Origin: Verrucomicrobiota bacterium
Lineage (GTDB): Bacteria > Verrucomicrobiota > Verrucomicrobiia > Limisphaerales > UBA9464
Assembly (NCBI GenBank): GCA_017309115.1
Contig: JAFLEF010000007.1
Location: 1 to 64,000, forward strand
DNA length: 64,000 nt
Direction: 5' to 3'
Shown: in pieces, positions 9,237 through 17,372 of the stretch
Position numbering within the stretch: the stretch's first letter is position 1
How the letters are laid out: every line of letters starts with the position of its first letter
Translations under genes and position numbers: made by a program
Notes under the pieces: model-generated
Database searches by the model: none
What the model was told of the DNA's origin: nothing
Seen by the model: only the letters and a program-made list of their open reading frames with translations

Positions 9237-9327
9237 GTGGGATGACGCTCCGCGGAGCCGTTCGTAAAGGGAGTCGTGACACGTCATTCGCCGAGACGCG
9301 AACGGCTCGGTGGAACCTCGCCCTACC
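9237..9327 (+). repeat. 92-bp hairpin element, copy c
   Basis: A divergent copy (GTGGGATGACGCTCCGCGG start, CTCGCCCTACC end) lying between the ATPase gene and the binding-protein gene, and followed by a CTCAGCT array at 9347-9370. The outer inverted arms are conserved while the central segment has drifted. Confidence 0.8.
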
Positions 9328-9422
9328 CGGATTTCCCCTTCCGACTTCTCAGCTCTCAGCTCTCAGCTTTCTTCGCCCGCCGCGCTTGCCCATCTGGGGC
9401 CGGGTTCCGTAGGTTTCCGGGC

Positions 9423-10400
9423 ATGAAATCCCTGCTCGGTGCGGCCTTCGCCGCCTGTCTGTGCGTTGCCCTGTCGGCAGCCGATTCCTTCACGATTGCC
9501 GTGATTCCCAAAGGAACGACGCACGAATTCTGGAAATCCATCCACGCCGGCGCCGTCAAAGCCGAACAAGAACTCGGTGCCCAAGGCGTCAAGGTGAAGC
9601 TGTTCTGGAAAGGTCCCCTGCGTGAAGACGACCGCGACCAACAAATCCAGGTGGTCGAGAACTTCACCGCCCGCCAGGTCAGCGGCATCGTGCTCGCCCC
9701 GCTGGATTCCCAAGCCCTGGTCGCTCCGGTCGCCAGTGCGGCCCAGGCCAAGATTCCCACCGTCGTGATCGACTCGGATCTCAAGTCCGACAAGCAGGTC
9801 AGTTTCGTGGCCACCGACAACTTCAAGGGCGGCCAACTCGGCGGTGAATTCCTCGCCCAGCAACTCGGCGGCAAGGGCAAGGTGATCCTACTTCGCTATC
9901 AGGTCGGCAGCGCCAGCACCGAAGCCCGGGAAGCCGGCTTCCTGGATGCCCTCAAGAAGTTCCCCAATATCCAACTCGTCTCGTCGGATCAGCACGCCGG
10001 CGCCACCCGCGAACTGGCTTATCAGGCGTCGCAAAATCTGCTCAACCGGTTTGGCCGCGACGTGGACGGCATCTTCTGCCCCAACGAAACGGCGACGATT
10101 GCGATGACCAAGGCCCTACGGGACATTGGCCGCGCCGGCGGCAAGGTGAAGCTGGTCGGATTCGACTCCGGCACCCAATCCGTCCTGGACCTCAAGAATG
10201 GCGACGTCCAGGCGTTGGTGGTGCAGGACCCGCTGAAGATGGGTTATCTCGGAGTGATGACGGTCGTGCAGCATCTCCAGGGCAAGACCGTGGAAAAGCG
10301 CATCGACACCGGGGTGTCCTTGGTCACCAAAGAAAACATGAATCAGCCGGACATGGCGGCGTTGTTGGCTCCGCCGATTGCCAAGTACCTGAAGGAATGA
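9423..10400 (+). CDS. Periplasmic sugar-type substrate-binding protein (ABC transporter, type I fold)
   Basis: A 325-residue exported protein of the ribose/galactose binding-protein family (COG1879-like). The ATG at 9423 starts a signal peptide (MKSLLGAAFAACLCVALSA) with cleavage near residue 20; the frame upstream only translates repeats. Family features include IAVIPKGTTHEFWKSIHAGA, IVLAPLDSQALVAPV, the TDNFKGGQLGGEFLA strand-helix and VKLVGFDSGTQ. In the family it binds a pentose or hexose and hands it to an ABC permease. No permease or ATPase gene is adjacent, so its transporter is encoded elsewhere or it serves as a chemosensory or enzyme partner. The stop is followed at once by a hairpin-bearing repeat. 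Confidence 0.9.
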   Translation: MKSLLGAAFAACLCVALSAADSFTIAVIPKGTTHEFWKSIHAGAVKAEQELGAQGVKVKLFWKGPLREDDRDQQIQVVENFTARQVSGIVLAPLDSQALVAPVASAAQAKIPTVVIDSDLKSDKQVSFVATDNFKGGQLGGEFLAQQLGGKGKVILLRYQVGSASTEAREAGFLDALKKFPNIQLVSSDQHAGATRELAYQASQNLLNRFGRDVDGIFCPNETATIAMTKALRDIGRAGGKVKLVGFDSGTQSVLDLKNGDVQALVVQDPLKMGYLGVMTVVQHLQGKTVEKRIDTGVSLVTKENMNQPDMAALLAPPIAKYLKE

Positions 10401-10405
10401 TTCAC

Positions 10406-10464
10406 CCTCCACCCGCCCCAAAGCGCCAGAGGGCTAGAGGGCTGGCGCACTCCAAACGCTTCGC
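10406..10464 (+). repeat. GCGCCAG hairpin repeat, copy 1
   Basis: CACCCGCCCCAAAGCGCCAG at its left, then a stem GCGCCAG (10423-10429)/CTGGCGC (10442-10448), then CTCCAAACGCTTCGC. It begins 5 bp after the binding-protein stop, so it may also stabilise or end that transcript, although no T-run follows. Other copies are at 17231-17290 and 63170-63225. Confidence 0.75.
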
Positions 10465-10470
10465 TCCCTC

Positions 10471-10506
10471 CTTCCCGCTTCCCGCTTCCCGCTTACCGCT
10501 TACCGG
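10471..10506 (+). repeat. CTTCCCG/CTTACCG heptamer array
   Basis: Five 7-nt units drifting from CTTCCCG to CTTACCG. It directly follows the GCGCCAG hairpin repeat, an order repeated at 17.28 kb and 63.23 kb. Confidence 0.75.
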
Positions 10507-10532
10507 TTTTGACTCCCGCCCCCCTCCATTTT

Positions 10533-10590
10533 TAAAGTTCTCCAGATTCGTCCCTTCCTCCGCGATCTCCGCGTCCTCCGCGGGAGACAC
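10533..10590 (+). repeat. CCAGATTC...CCGCGGGAGAC module
   Basis: A copy of the module CTCCAGATTCGTCCC followed by CTCCGCGTCCTCCGCGGGAG. Other copies are at 26581-26655, 27364-27398 (right half), 27708-27757 (left half), 29481-29553 and 42797-42873. Confidence 0.75.
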
Positions 10591-10738
10591 CTCACTTGGT
10601 GAATCGTCCTCGCAGCCGGTATTCCTTCGGCGCTGACCACCATCGGCCGGTCGGCGGTCCATCCCCACTTGGCTTCGCGTTTGCCTTTCCGCGCCTCCTG
10701 GCGGCGTAATGGCGGCGGATGGCCCCACCGTCCGTCGC

Positions 10739-12115
10739 ATGACGATTCCAGTTCGATTTCCTCGCCGGGCGTTGTTGGCCCTCGAAGTGACCCTACTCAC
10801 TTCGATCGCCGCCAGCGCGGGACAATTCCCCTGGCCGCTGACCGTCCAAACCGCCGAGTCCGGTCTGACAGCCCTGCGGTACACTCCGGCCACCAATCGG
10901 GTCTACGTTCTGCTGAGTGGACCTTCTCTGAGCTCACTTGTTCCGCTGGCGACCAATGTGGAAACGGCCGGCAATGGGGAATTCCTCCTGCCACCGAACA
11001 CTGAAGCTGCCCGGTTCTTCCGCGTCGAACGGCGTTATCTGGTGGCTCCGCCCGCCGCCGTTTGGCGAACCGTGGGTGCGGGTGAATCCCATTCGGTGGC
11101 CCTAAACGAAGCCGGCCAGGTTTGGGTTTGGGGACAGGATCAACTGGGCCAACTTGGCACCGGTGCCGGAAACGCCTCCCAACTTCGGCCGATCATCGGA
11201 CCCACCAATCAAATTTGGACCAACATTCTTTCCGGAGGCGCCCATGTGCTGGCGCAGGATCAGTCCGGGGATTTGTGGGGCTGGGGCCGAAACTCCCGGG
11301 GAGCTTTGGGGCCACAAATTCCCCGAGGCATCGAGTCCCCGGTGTTCATCACCAATCGTCGGCGGGCTGAACGGCTGGGAGCGGGAACCGACCACACTTT
11401 GGCGAGCGAAACCAGCGGCGAACTTTGGGCCTGGGGCCGCGGCGAGGCGACCGCCTTCGACCGCCGACCAGAGCGGGATCATTTCACAGCGATTGCCAGC
11501 GGCGTTGCGGCGGACTGGACTCAACTGTCCGGCGGAACCACCCACACCCTCGCGCTCGACCGAGGTGGCGCTCTGTACGCGTTCGGCTCGAACGAGCGGG
11601 GCCAATTGGGGGATGGAACCCTTGAACGTCGCAATCTGCCCGTACGCGCCGCGACCCAACGAATCTGGCGGTCCGTAGCCGCCGGCGCATTCCATAGTCT
11701 GGCGATCGCGGACGACGGGTCGCTTTGGGCGTGGGGGGCGAACTCCCAGGGCCAACTCGGCGACGGCACTCAAACCGACCGGACGAGCCCCGTGCCGATC
11801 ACGCCGGAACAACGCTGGTCCGCCCTGGCCGCAGGCGAAGGATTCTCTCTCGCTCTCGACACCACCGGAGCGCTCTGGGCCTGGGGCGACAATGCCTCTG
11901 GTCAACTGGGCGACGGGACGTTCCAGCCCCGCCTCGTGCCGCAACGCGTCCTGACCGATCTTCGCTGGAAACTCTTCGCCGCTGGGTCCCGTCATGTCGT
12001 GGCCGTGGCCACGGATGAAACGCTCTGGAGCTGGGGTGAAAATGCGAACGGACAGTTGGGGAACGGAACGGTCACGTCCACCAACTGTCCGGTGTTGATT
12101 CTACCCGACGAGTAA
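10739..12115 (+). CDS. RCC1-repeat beta-propeller protein, exported
   Basis: A 458-residue protein. The ATG at 10739 was taken because it begins a signal peptide (RRALLALEVTLLTSIAASAG); an earlier ATG at 10709 is in frame but adds only ten residues. From about residue 110 there are seven RCC1 repeats of roughly 50 residues with the hallmark SHSVALNEAGQVWVWGQDQ and GQLGDGT motifs, enough to close one propeller. Eukaryotic RCC1 is a nucleotide exchange factor, but bacterial exported copies are simple propellers of unknown function, so a binding or surface role is inferred. It is convergent with the GSDH-like gene, 26 bp apart. Confidence 0.88.
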   Translation: MTIPVRFPRRALLALEVTLLTSIAASAGQFPWPLTVQTAESGLTALRYTPATNRVYVLLSGPSLSSLVPLATNVETAGNGEFLLPPNTEAARFFRVERRYLVAPPAAVWRTVGAGESHSVALNEAGQVWVWGQDQLGQLGTGAGNASQLRPIIGPTNQIWTNILSGGAHVLAQDQSGDLWGWGRNSRGALGPQIPRGIESPVFITNRRRAERLGAGTDHTLASETSGELWAWGRGEATAFDRRPERDHFTAIASGVAADWTQLSGGTTHTLALDRGGALYAFGSNERGQLGDGTLERRNLPVRAATQRIWRSVAAGAFHSLAIADDGSLWAWGANSQGQLGDGTQTDRTSPVPITPEQRWSALAAGEGFSLALDTTGALWAWGDNASGQLGDGTFQPRLVPQRVLTDLRWKLFAAGSRHVVAVATDETLWSWGENANGQLGNGTVTSTNCPVLILPDE

Positions 12116-12141
12116 TCCGGCCGGCCTGCGCGCCACCTCGA

Positions 12142-13791
12142 TTAAGGCTTTGCCGCGGCGCTCGTGGTGTCGCCGACGTATTCGAGACGAACGATCTTGG
12201 AGTCCTTGTTGTCACCCCAATTCGTCCCGGTTTCGATCAGATACAGGCATCCGTCCGGGCCCAGTTCCAGATCCATCGGGCGCTTGAACGTCGTACCGGG
12301 CATGAATTGCTGCATTTTCACGATCTGATTCTGCTCATTGAGCTTCACCGCAATGATCCAGTGGCGCGACCACTCGTAAATGAACAGGGTGCGGTCGAGT
12401 TCCCGCGGCAGTTTGGTGGGTGATTTCAGGTTCTCGTTGAAGTGATACACCGGTCCGGCCATAGCGGTGCGGCCACCGCTGCCGACGACCGGGAACTTGG
12501 TGGACGGTGAGCCCGGATAGTAGATGAAGGCGGGCTGAGCGGGGGGCAGTTCCTTGATACCGGTGTTGTTGGCCGAATCGTTGATCGGATGCGCCGGATC
12601 GTAGAAGGTGGGTTTGAAGTCTTTCGCCAACCACGGTTCGGGTTTCGGAGCCAGAGCCGGGAGTTCGGCTTCGGGTTGGCCATTCTTGCGCGCCTCTTCG
12701 TTGGCCTTCTTCACGGCTTCCAACTTCTTCTTGGAGTCGTCGTAGGCGCGGCGGGCCTCCTCGTACTTCTGCCGCGTCGCATAGTCCACCGGCGCATAGG
12801 GCCTGTTGTTCGCCACGAACAGCGGCCACCCGAAAAATCCCGGACCCCGGGCCTGGTTGATTTCGTCGTGTCCGGCCGGACCACGCTGAGGGTCCATCCC
12901 GCCGGCATCGGGACCCACCTCGCCCCAGTACAAATACCCGTTGGCCGGATCGATCGAGATGCGGAACGGATTGCGATTGCCCATCACGTAGATTTCGGGA
13001 CGCGTCCCGGGCGTCCCGGGCTTGAAGAGATTTCCGTCCGGAATCGAGTAGCCACCGTCTGCCTTGGGCTTGATGCGCAGAATTTTTCCGGCGAGGGAAT
13101 TGGCATTGGCGGCGGAACGTTGCGCGTCCCACGGATACCGGCCGGGTCGGGGATCGTTGGGCGAGTAACCGTCGGATTCGAAGGGGTTGGTATTGTCGCC
13201 GACGGAGATATAGAGGTTGCCCTGAGGATCAAACGCCAGCGAACCGCCGACGTGGCAGCACTGTTCCCGCTGAACCACGTTGTCGAAGATTGTTACCCGC
13301 GATTCGGGATCCAACCGGTCCCCCTTCAACGTGAATCGGGACACCCGAATAATGCCGACCTTGCCCTGCTCATCCCGCGTGGTTTCCGGCAGGGAGTGGT
13401 TCAAATAGACCCAGCCGTTCTCGGAAAACTTCGGATCCAGCGTGATCCCGAGCATGCCCTCCTCCAGACCGGTGAAGACCGGAACCTCCCCGATGACCAC
13501 GGACTCGGTGGCGCCCGGCTTGATCATTTTGATGATTCCCTTGCGCTCCACGAAGAACACCCGGCCATCGGGAGCCACGGCGAGTTCCATGGGATCCACC
13601 ACGGTATCCTTCAATTCGCCATCGATGGTCTTGTCCTCGTCGAGGATGACTTTGCGAAAACTCGATTCCGGCGGGAGAAAGTTATCGCCTTTGAAAACAC
13701 CGGCAGCACCGGTGGTGGGAGTCTGGGTTTCTTGCGCCTGGGCGGAAACCAGGCAGCCCAAAGCACAAACAAGAAGGACTGGGAGACGCAT
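12142..13791 (-). CDS. Secreted GSDH/sorbosone-type dehydrogenase
   Basis: A 549-residue exported six-bladed propeller of the glucose/sorbosone dehydrogenase family (PQQ-binding type). Signal peptide MRLPVLLVCALGCLVSAQAQ. Blade signatures include VDPMELAVAPDGRVFFVERK, GLEEGMLGITLDPKF, QCCHVGGSLAFDPQGNLYIS and GDNTNPFESDGYSPND. A charged insertion rich in Lys/Glu/Ala (KKKLEAVKKANEEARKNGQP) interrupts the propeller near residues 345-375; it looks like a surface helical hairpin. In related enzymes PQQ-dependent oxidation of sugars feeds electrons to respiratory cytochromes, but whether this member binds PQQ cannot be told here. Monocistronic by context. Confidence 0.86.
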   Translation of the reverse strand: MRLPVLLVCALGCLVSAQAQETQTPTTGAAGVFKGDNFLPPESSFRKVILDEDKTIDGELKDTVVDPMELAVAPDGRVFFVERKGIIKMIKPGATESVVIGEVPVFTGLEEGMLGITLDPKFSENGWVYLNHSLPETTRDEQGKVGIIRVSRFTLKGDRLDPESRVTIFDNVVQREQCCHVGGSLAFDPQGNLYISVGDNTNPFESDGYSPNDPRPGRYPWDAQRSAANANSLAGKILRIKPKADGGYSIPDGNLFKPGTPGTRPEIYVMGNRNPFRISIDPANGYLYWGEVGPDAGGMDPQRGPAGHDEINQARGPGFFGWPLFVANNRPYAPVDYATRQKYEEARRAYDDSKKKLEAVKKANEEARKNGQPEAELPALAPKPEPWLAKDFKPTFYDPAHPINDSANNTGIKELPPAQPAFIYYPGSPSTKFPVVGSGGRTAMAGPVYHFNENLKSPTKLPRELDRTLFIYEWSRHWIIAVKLNEQNQIVKMQQFMPGTTFKRPMDLELGPDGCLYLIETGTNWGDNKDSKIVRLEYVGDTTSAAAKP

Positions 13792-14067
13792 GCGGAGCGA
13801 TGGACTACCGGGAGCGGGGGTTTAATCAATGCAGATTCACGACCCAGCGAATTCTCTTCGGGCCCGGGACGCCGGAGCGGTCACCTCCTTGCCTTGGCAC
13901 CATTCCAGGGAACAGAACTTGTGACTTCCCGCAGATTCGGCGTACGCTGACCGAATCGGGCGTAGACAACCGATCGAGGGAGGTCCGTTTCACAGATTTC
14001 TGGAAACGTACATTGACACCCCTAGATGGCTTTGGTTAGTTCGGCGTCCTTTTTCGAAGGTCTAGGT
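13792..14067 (+). promoter_or_regulatory. Leader/promoter region of the rplU-rpmA operon
   Basis: This divergent spacer lies between the GSDH-like gene and rplU. It contains a TTGACA hexamer at 14013-14018, 50 bp before the rplU start, without a convincing -10 hexamer at the right distance. A perfect inverted repeat GATTCGG-N10-CCGAATC lies near 13934-13957. GAAGG at 14056-14060 is a ribosome binding site 7 bases before the rplU ATG. I cannot show a specific L21-binding leader structure. Confidence 0.4.
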
Positions 14068-14379
14068 ATGTACGCAGTCTTGGAAACCGGTGGTAAACAG
14101 TATCGCGTGGCCGCAGGCGACACGTTGGAAATCGAACGCCTCAAGGCGGACGCGGGTCAGACGTTCACGTTTGACCGGGTCCTGCTCGTCAACAAGGACG
14201 GTCAGGTCTCGATCGGCGCTCCCACCGTCTCCGGTGCGTCGGTCGTTGCCGACGTGGTTGAGCACATTCGGGGTGACAAGAAGGTCATCTGGAAAATGCG
14301 CCGCCGTAAAGGCTACCACAAGAAGCAGGGCCACCGGCAGGAACTGACGGTGGTGAAGATCAAAGAGATCGCCGCCTAA
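14068..14379 (+). CDS. rplU: 50S ribosomal protein L21
   Basis: 103 residues, the normal length for bacterial bL21. The start [14 protein letters not shown] is diagnostic, and the C-terminal [20 protein letters not shown] matches the 23S rRNA-binding tail. The ATG at 14068 is chosen over an in-frame ATG at 14026 because of the GAAGG ribosome binding site and the conserved N-terminus. The gene is 19 bp upstream of rpmA, the usual order. Confidence 0.98.
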   Translation: MYAVLETGGKQYRVAAGDTLEIERLKADAGQTFTFDRVLLVNKDGQVSIGAPTVSGASVVADVVEHIRGDKKVIWKMRRRKGYHKKQGHRQELTVVKIKEIAA

Positions 14380-14398
14380 ACTCTGGAAAGACACCCAT

Positions 14399-14662
14399 AT
14401 GGCTCACAAGAAAGGTCAAGGCAGTTCACGCAACGGGCGTGACAGTGTTAGCAAACGTCTGGGCGTTAAAGCGTTCGGATCAGAACTCGTCACCGCTGGC
14501 AGCATCATCGTGCGCCAGAACGGAACCAAGTTCCACGCCGGCCAAAACGTCGGCACCGGCCGCGATTGGACGCTCTTCGCCCTGGTCGACGGACGCGTGA
14601 AGTTCGACAAGACGGCCCGCAAGGTGCACGTCACCCCGGAAGCCCTTCCGGCGAGCAATTAA
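14399..14662 (+). CDS. rpmA: 50S ribosomal protein L27
   Basis: 87 residues. The N-terminus [16 protein letters not shown] is the mature-type start that reaches toward the peptidyl transferase centre; no Firmicutes-style cleavable extension is present. [14 protein letters not shown] is a conserved core motif. Co-transcribed with rplU and followed after 18 bp by a strong intrinsic terminator. Confidence 0.98.
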   Translation: MAHKKGQGSSRNGRDSVSKRLGVKAFGSELVTAGSIIVRQNGTKFHAGQNVGTGRDWTLFALVDGRVKFDKTARKVHVTPEALPASN

Positions 14663-14680
14663 AGCTCCCACCCCTTTGCC

Positions 14681-14709
14681 GGGCGAGGCGATGTGCCTCG
14701 CCCTTTTTT
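14681..14709 (+). terminator. Intrinsic terminator after rpmA
   Basis: A perfect 9-bp stem GGGCGAGGC (14681-14689) / GCCTCGCCC (14695-14703) with loop GATGT, followed by six T residues. It separates the ribosomal genes from obgE, so obgE needs readthrough or its own promoter in the 66 bp that follow. Confidence 0.93.
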
Positions 14710-14775
14710 ATTTCGTCCGGCCCCTAGCCCCGAATCGCCCCTTCCCCCGCCCACCCCGGCCCCTAGTTTCCGCCC

Positions 14776-15966
14776 ATGTTCGTCGATGAGGTCAAAGTAT
14801 TCGCCCGCGCCGGTCACGGCGGCAAAGGCTGCGTCGCTTTCCATCGCGAGGCCTACCGACCCAAGGGCGGACCCAGTGGAGGCAACGGCGGCCATGGCGG
14901 TGATATCATCCTCGAGGCCAGCCACGACCTGAACAATCTGATCAACCAGTTCTATCAGCCCCGGCTGATCGCTGAATCCGGTGAGGCTGGCATGGGTAAG
15001 GGAATGGATGGGCACGCCGGAAAAGACATGATCATCAAAGTGCCCTGCGGCACCTTGGTATGGCGGCTGCCTTCACCGGCCGCGCCCGCCCCGGAAACGG
15101 ACGACGAGGAGGAAGCGGATGCGCCCACCGCGGTACCCATCGCCACCGCCGGTCGACCCATTATCCGGTCCGGCGGAGTCCGAGCCGTGGAACTCGATCT
15201 GACCCAAGAACCCGACGAAGAAGTTCCCCTTCACGCCCCCAGCAAGGGCGAACTCGTGTGTGATCTGACCCAAAACGGCCAGCGCTTCACGTTGTGCAAG
15301 GGAGGCCGAGGGGGTCTGGGTAACCGCAATTTCGCCACCTCGGTCCGCCAAGCCCCGCGATTCGCCCAACCCGGCGAACCTGGCACCGAAGGCAATTTCC
15401 TCTTCGAACTGCGCCTGGTCGCCGACGTCGGCATTGTCGGATATCCCAACGCCGGTAAATCCACATTGCTGGCCGCCATCTCCAAGGCCCGGCCCAAAAT
15501 CGCCCCCTACCCCTTCACCACGCTGACCCCGCAGATCGGCATTGTGGAGTATCCGGACTTCCGCCGGCTCACCCTGTGCGACGTCCCGGGTCTGATCGCC
15601 GGGGCGCATCAGAACGTGGGTCTGGGCCACAAGTTTCTTCGGCACATCGCCCGGTGTCAGGCGTTGGTCATCCTGCTCGACATGGCCGGCACGGACAACC
15701 GGGCTCCTTGGGATGACTACAAGTCGCTGATTGAGGAACTGGAGTTGTACGATCCCGCCTTGCTCGAAAAACCCCGACTGGTGGTGGCGAACAAGATGGA
15801 CGAAGCGCCAGCCGAGGCGAATCTGAAGAACTTCAAGCGCAAGATCCGGAAGGTCCCGTTGCTGCCCATATCCGCCGCCTTCGACGAAGGCCTGCCGGCC
15901 TTCCGCAAATCGATACGGGAGATGGTGGAAGACGCCGAGGCAGAAGCCAAAGCCCGGCGCGCCTGA
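14776..15966 (+). CDS. obgE: Obg family GTPase with an inserted segment in the Obg fold
   Basis: A 396-residue essential-type GTPase associated with 50S assembly and the stringent response. The N-terminal glycine-rich Obg domain (FVDEVKVFARAGHGGKG onward) is followed by a G domain with GYPNAGKST at 222-230, DVPGLIAGAHQNVGLGHK (switch II) and NKMD. The gene has no C-terminal OCT domain. The Obg fold carries an extra stretch of about 56 residues (about 97-157), beginning after CGTLVW and ending before KGELVCDLTQ. It is Pro/Ala-rich then acidic (PETDDEEEADAPTA); most Obg proteins have about nine residues there. The order rplU-rpmA-obgE is conserved, here broken by a terminator. Confidence 0.95.
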   Translation: MFVDEVKVFARAGHGGKGCVAFHREAYRPKGGPSGGNGGHGGDIILEASHDLNNLINQFYQPRLIAESGEAGMGKGMDGHAGKDMIIKVPCGTLVWRLPSPAAPAPETDDEEEADAPTAVPIATAGRPIIRSGGVRAVELDLTQEPDEEVPLHAPSKGELVCDLTQNGQRFTLCKGGRGGLGNRNFATSVRQAPRFAQPGEPGTEGNFLFELRLVADVGIVGYPNAGKSTLLAAISKARPKIAPYPFTTLTPQIGIVEYPDFRRLTLCDVPGLIAGAHQNVGLGHKFLRHIARCQALVILLDMAGTDNRAPWDDYKSLIEELELYDPALLEKPRLVVANKMDEAPAEANLKNFKRKIRKVPLLPISAAFDEGLPAFRKSIREMVEDAEAEAKARRA

Positions 15967-15972
15967 ATTGGT

Positions 15973-16821
15973 CTACGTGGGACTGGGCTGGAACGGCCGC
16001 CACAGCGTCCAGTCAAACGCCTCCAAGGCCCCCAATCGCTTCTTGTAATCGTACGGCGAAGCCAGGTCGTAGACGTAGCCCGGGTATAGATACCGACAAC
16101 CCCGGCGCCGGGCGTAAGTGATTTCCCAAAGGAATGTCGCAGTACCCAGACTGCGGGCGCTTTCTTCGGGTTCAAAGCAGGCGTACACCGACGACGCGCC
16201 TTCCCGGCCGACGTCCAAATAGCTCGCCGCCACCAACACCCCAGCCCGCCGAACCGTTACTTCGACACACTCGCACGGGTACGCCCAGGAACCGCGTCGA
16301 CGGCCGGGATCAGTCCCCAAAAACGTCTCCAGATTTTCCGGGATGTTGGATTTGAATCGTTGGGTGTGGCGCTGGAAGAGCTGCTGATGTTCCTGGTCCA
16401 CTTGGGGGCGTTCGTAACGGACGTCCAGATCCTGATTTCGTCGCGCCACCCGGATCTGACTTTTCGACGGAATCCAGCGGGCGAGATCCACCCGCAGGGG
16501 AATCACCTTTGCCACAGCCCCTTCATGGATCGCCTGTGAGTAGCGGAAAAACCGGCTCCCAAAATGGCGCCAGCCTTGGCTCCACAAGGCATCCATGCCC
16601 TCCGGAATCAGTCCCGGACTCTCAAACATTTCTTCAATGGCCGGCCAGCGCCGCTTCCCCGCCACCCCTGCTCCAGGCTCGTGGAGGAATCCCGACTCGG
16701 AGGATGAACCCGCATCAGTCGCCACGCCGGGCAACCTGCCGCAAACTTCCGCCCCCGGCGATGCCGAACTCGTGCGCGAATAAGTTGATCCGCTGTCCAA
16801 CCATCGCGCCTCGGGCTCCAT
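15973..16821 (-). CDS. bpt: Aminoacyl-tRNA-protein transferase (Bpt/ATE-type)
   Basis: Encodes a GNAT-fold enzyme that transfers an amino acid from charged tRNA to the N-terminus of proteins to mark them for degradation (N-degron pathway). The C-terminal domain is well matched: YLYPGYVYDLASPYDYKK and the following LGALEAFDWTLWRPF. RFKSNIPENLETFLG and the LVAASYLDVG strand also fit. The start is uncertain: 16821 gives 282 residues with a low-complexity N-terminus, while ATG at 16629 gives 218 residues beginning just before GLIPEGMDALWSQGWRHFG. The N-terminal Cys motif typical of the family is not evident in either. Convergent with obgE, 6 bp apart. ClpS/ClpAP partners would be elsewhere. Confidence 0.78.
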   Translation of the reverse strand: MEPEARWLDSGSTYSRTSSASPGAEVCGRLPGVATDAGSSSESGFLHEPGAGVAGKRRWPAIEEMFESPGLIPEGMDALWSQGWRHFGSRFFRYSQAIHEGAVAKVIPLRVDLARWIPSKSQIRVARRNQDLDVRYERPQVDQEHQQLFQRHTQRFKSNIPENLETFLGTDPGRRRGSWAYPCECVEVTVRRAGVLVAASYLDVGREGASSVYACFEPEESARSLGTATFLWEITYARRRGCRYLYPGYVYDLASPYDYKKRLGALEAFDWTLWRPFQPSPT

Positions 16822-16916
16822 CCAGCGGCAGATTTAAACTGCAGATTGAGCGCCGATTTACGCAGACTATTTTCGGAAAGGAGCCCGCCCGAGAGTGCTC
16901 CCACCGTTTTGGTCGC

Positions 16917-16973
16917 CTCCTGCCTCCCGCCTCCCGCTTACCGCTTTCCTGATTACCTCTCAGCTCTCAGCTT
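16917..16973 (+). repeat. Mixed heptamer arrays (CTCCCGC then CTCAGCT)
   Basis: Three to four CTCCCGC/CTTACCG units are followed after a short linker by about two and a half CTCAGCT units, so the two 7-nt families are adjacent. Confidence 0.7.
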
Positions 16974-17142
16974 CTTCCCCGACAGGTACTCAAATGGACA
17001 GTAAGAAAAATCCGGTCGCTCCGTTCCTTTCACGCCCGCCGTCGGCGCGGCCCACCTGATCAGAGCAACGGGCCGTCCCCACCCACGCCGGCGGCGGGTC
17101 GACTGGAGTTTTCTCCCGCGAACCAGTTGAGAGAAAAATGCC

Positions 17143-17222
17143 GTTAGGGCGACGCTCTGCGAAGCCTGCGTAGCTGCGTAGCTACCGCTTTCCGTCCCGG
17201 CTGCTGACGCGTCGCGCAACGC
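17143..17222 (+). repeat. Decayed hairpin element, partial
   Basis: Starts TTAGGGCGACGCTCTGCGAAG, a diverged left arm, and retains a GACGCGTCGCGCAACGCC right part, but the CTCGCCCTACC end is missing. It contains GCGTAGCTGCGTAGCTACC, a local duplication not seen in other copies. Confidence 0.55.
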
Positions 17223-17230
17223 CAACCCTC

Positions 17231-17290
17231 ACCCACTCCCACCCGCCCCAAAGCGCCAGAGGGCTGGCGCAGTCCAAGACGCTTCGCGCA
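17231..17290 (+). repeat. GCGCCAG hairpin repeat, copy 2
   Basis: The same flanks as the 10.4-kb copy, with a shorter loop: stem GCGCCAG (17253-17259)/CTGGCGC (17264-17270) around AGGG. It is followed by a CTTCCCGCTTCC stretch as in the other two copies. Confidence 0.78.
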
Positions 17291-17342
17291 TCCCTTCCCG
17301 CTTCCTGTCTTATGCACGTTCCCAGCTTGGGCCCTCCTCCTC

Positions 17343-17372
17343 TCTCTCAGCTCTCAGCTCTCAGCTCTCAAC
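17343..17372 (+). repeat. CTCAGCT array overlapping the end of a gene
   Basis: Four CTCAGCT-type units. The stop codon (17354-17356) and the last codons (for LRAES) of the alpha/beta hydrolase on the minus strand lie inside this array. Confidence 0.8.

Larger units (their letters stand above)
10401..10738. other. Repeat-filled spacer after the binding-protein gene
   Basis: This 338-bp spacer contains the GCGCCAG/CTGGCGC hairpin repeat (10406-10464), a CTTCCCG/CTTACCG heptamer array (10471-10506) and a diverged CCGCGGGAGAC module (10533-10590). I see no coding signal. Confidence 0.7.
16822..17353. other. Repeat-filled spacer
   Basis: No gene supported. It contains a TCTGC-type motif region (about 16830-16870), a CTTCCCG-like array (16917-16948), a CTCAGCT array (16956-16973), an AACCAGTTGAGAGAAAA motif (17121-17138), a decayed hairpin element (17143-17222) and the second GCGCCAG hairpin repeat (17231-17290). 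Confidence 0.7.

Noticed and set aside
12589-13950. A 453-codon open frame antisense to the GSDH-like gene
   Set aside because: Same reason: composition-driven antisense frame, no recognisable protein motif.
14013-14018. TTGACA as a definite rplU promoter
   Set aside because: No acceptable -10 hexamer at 16-18 bp, so it is only mentioned within the leader entry.
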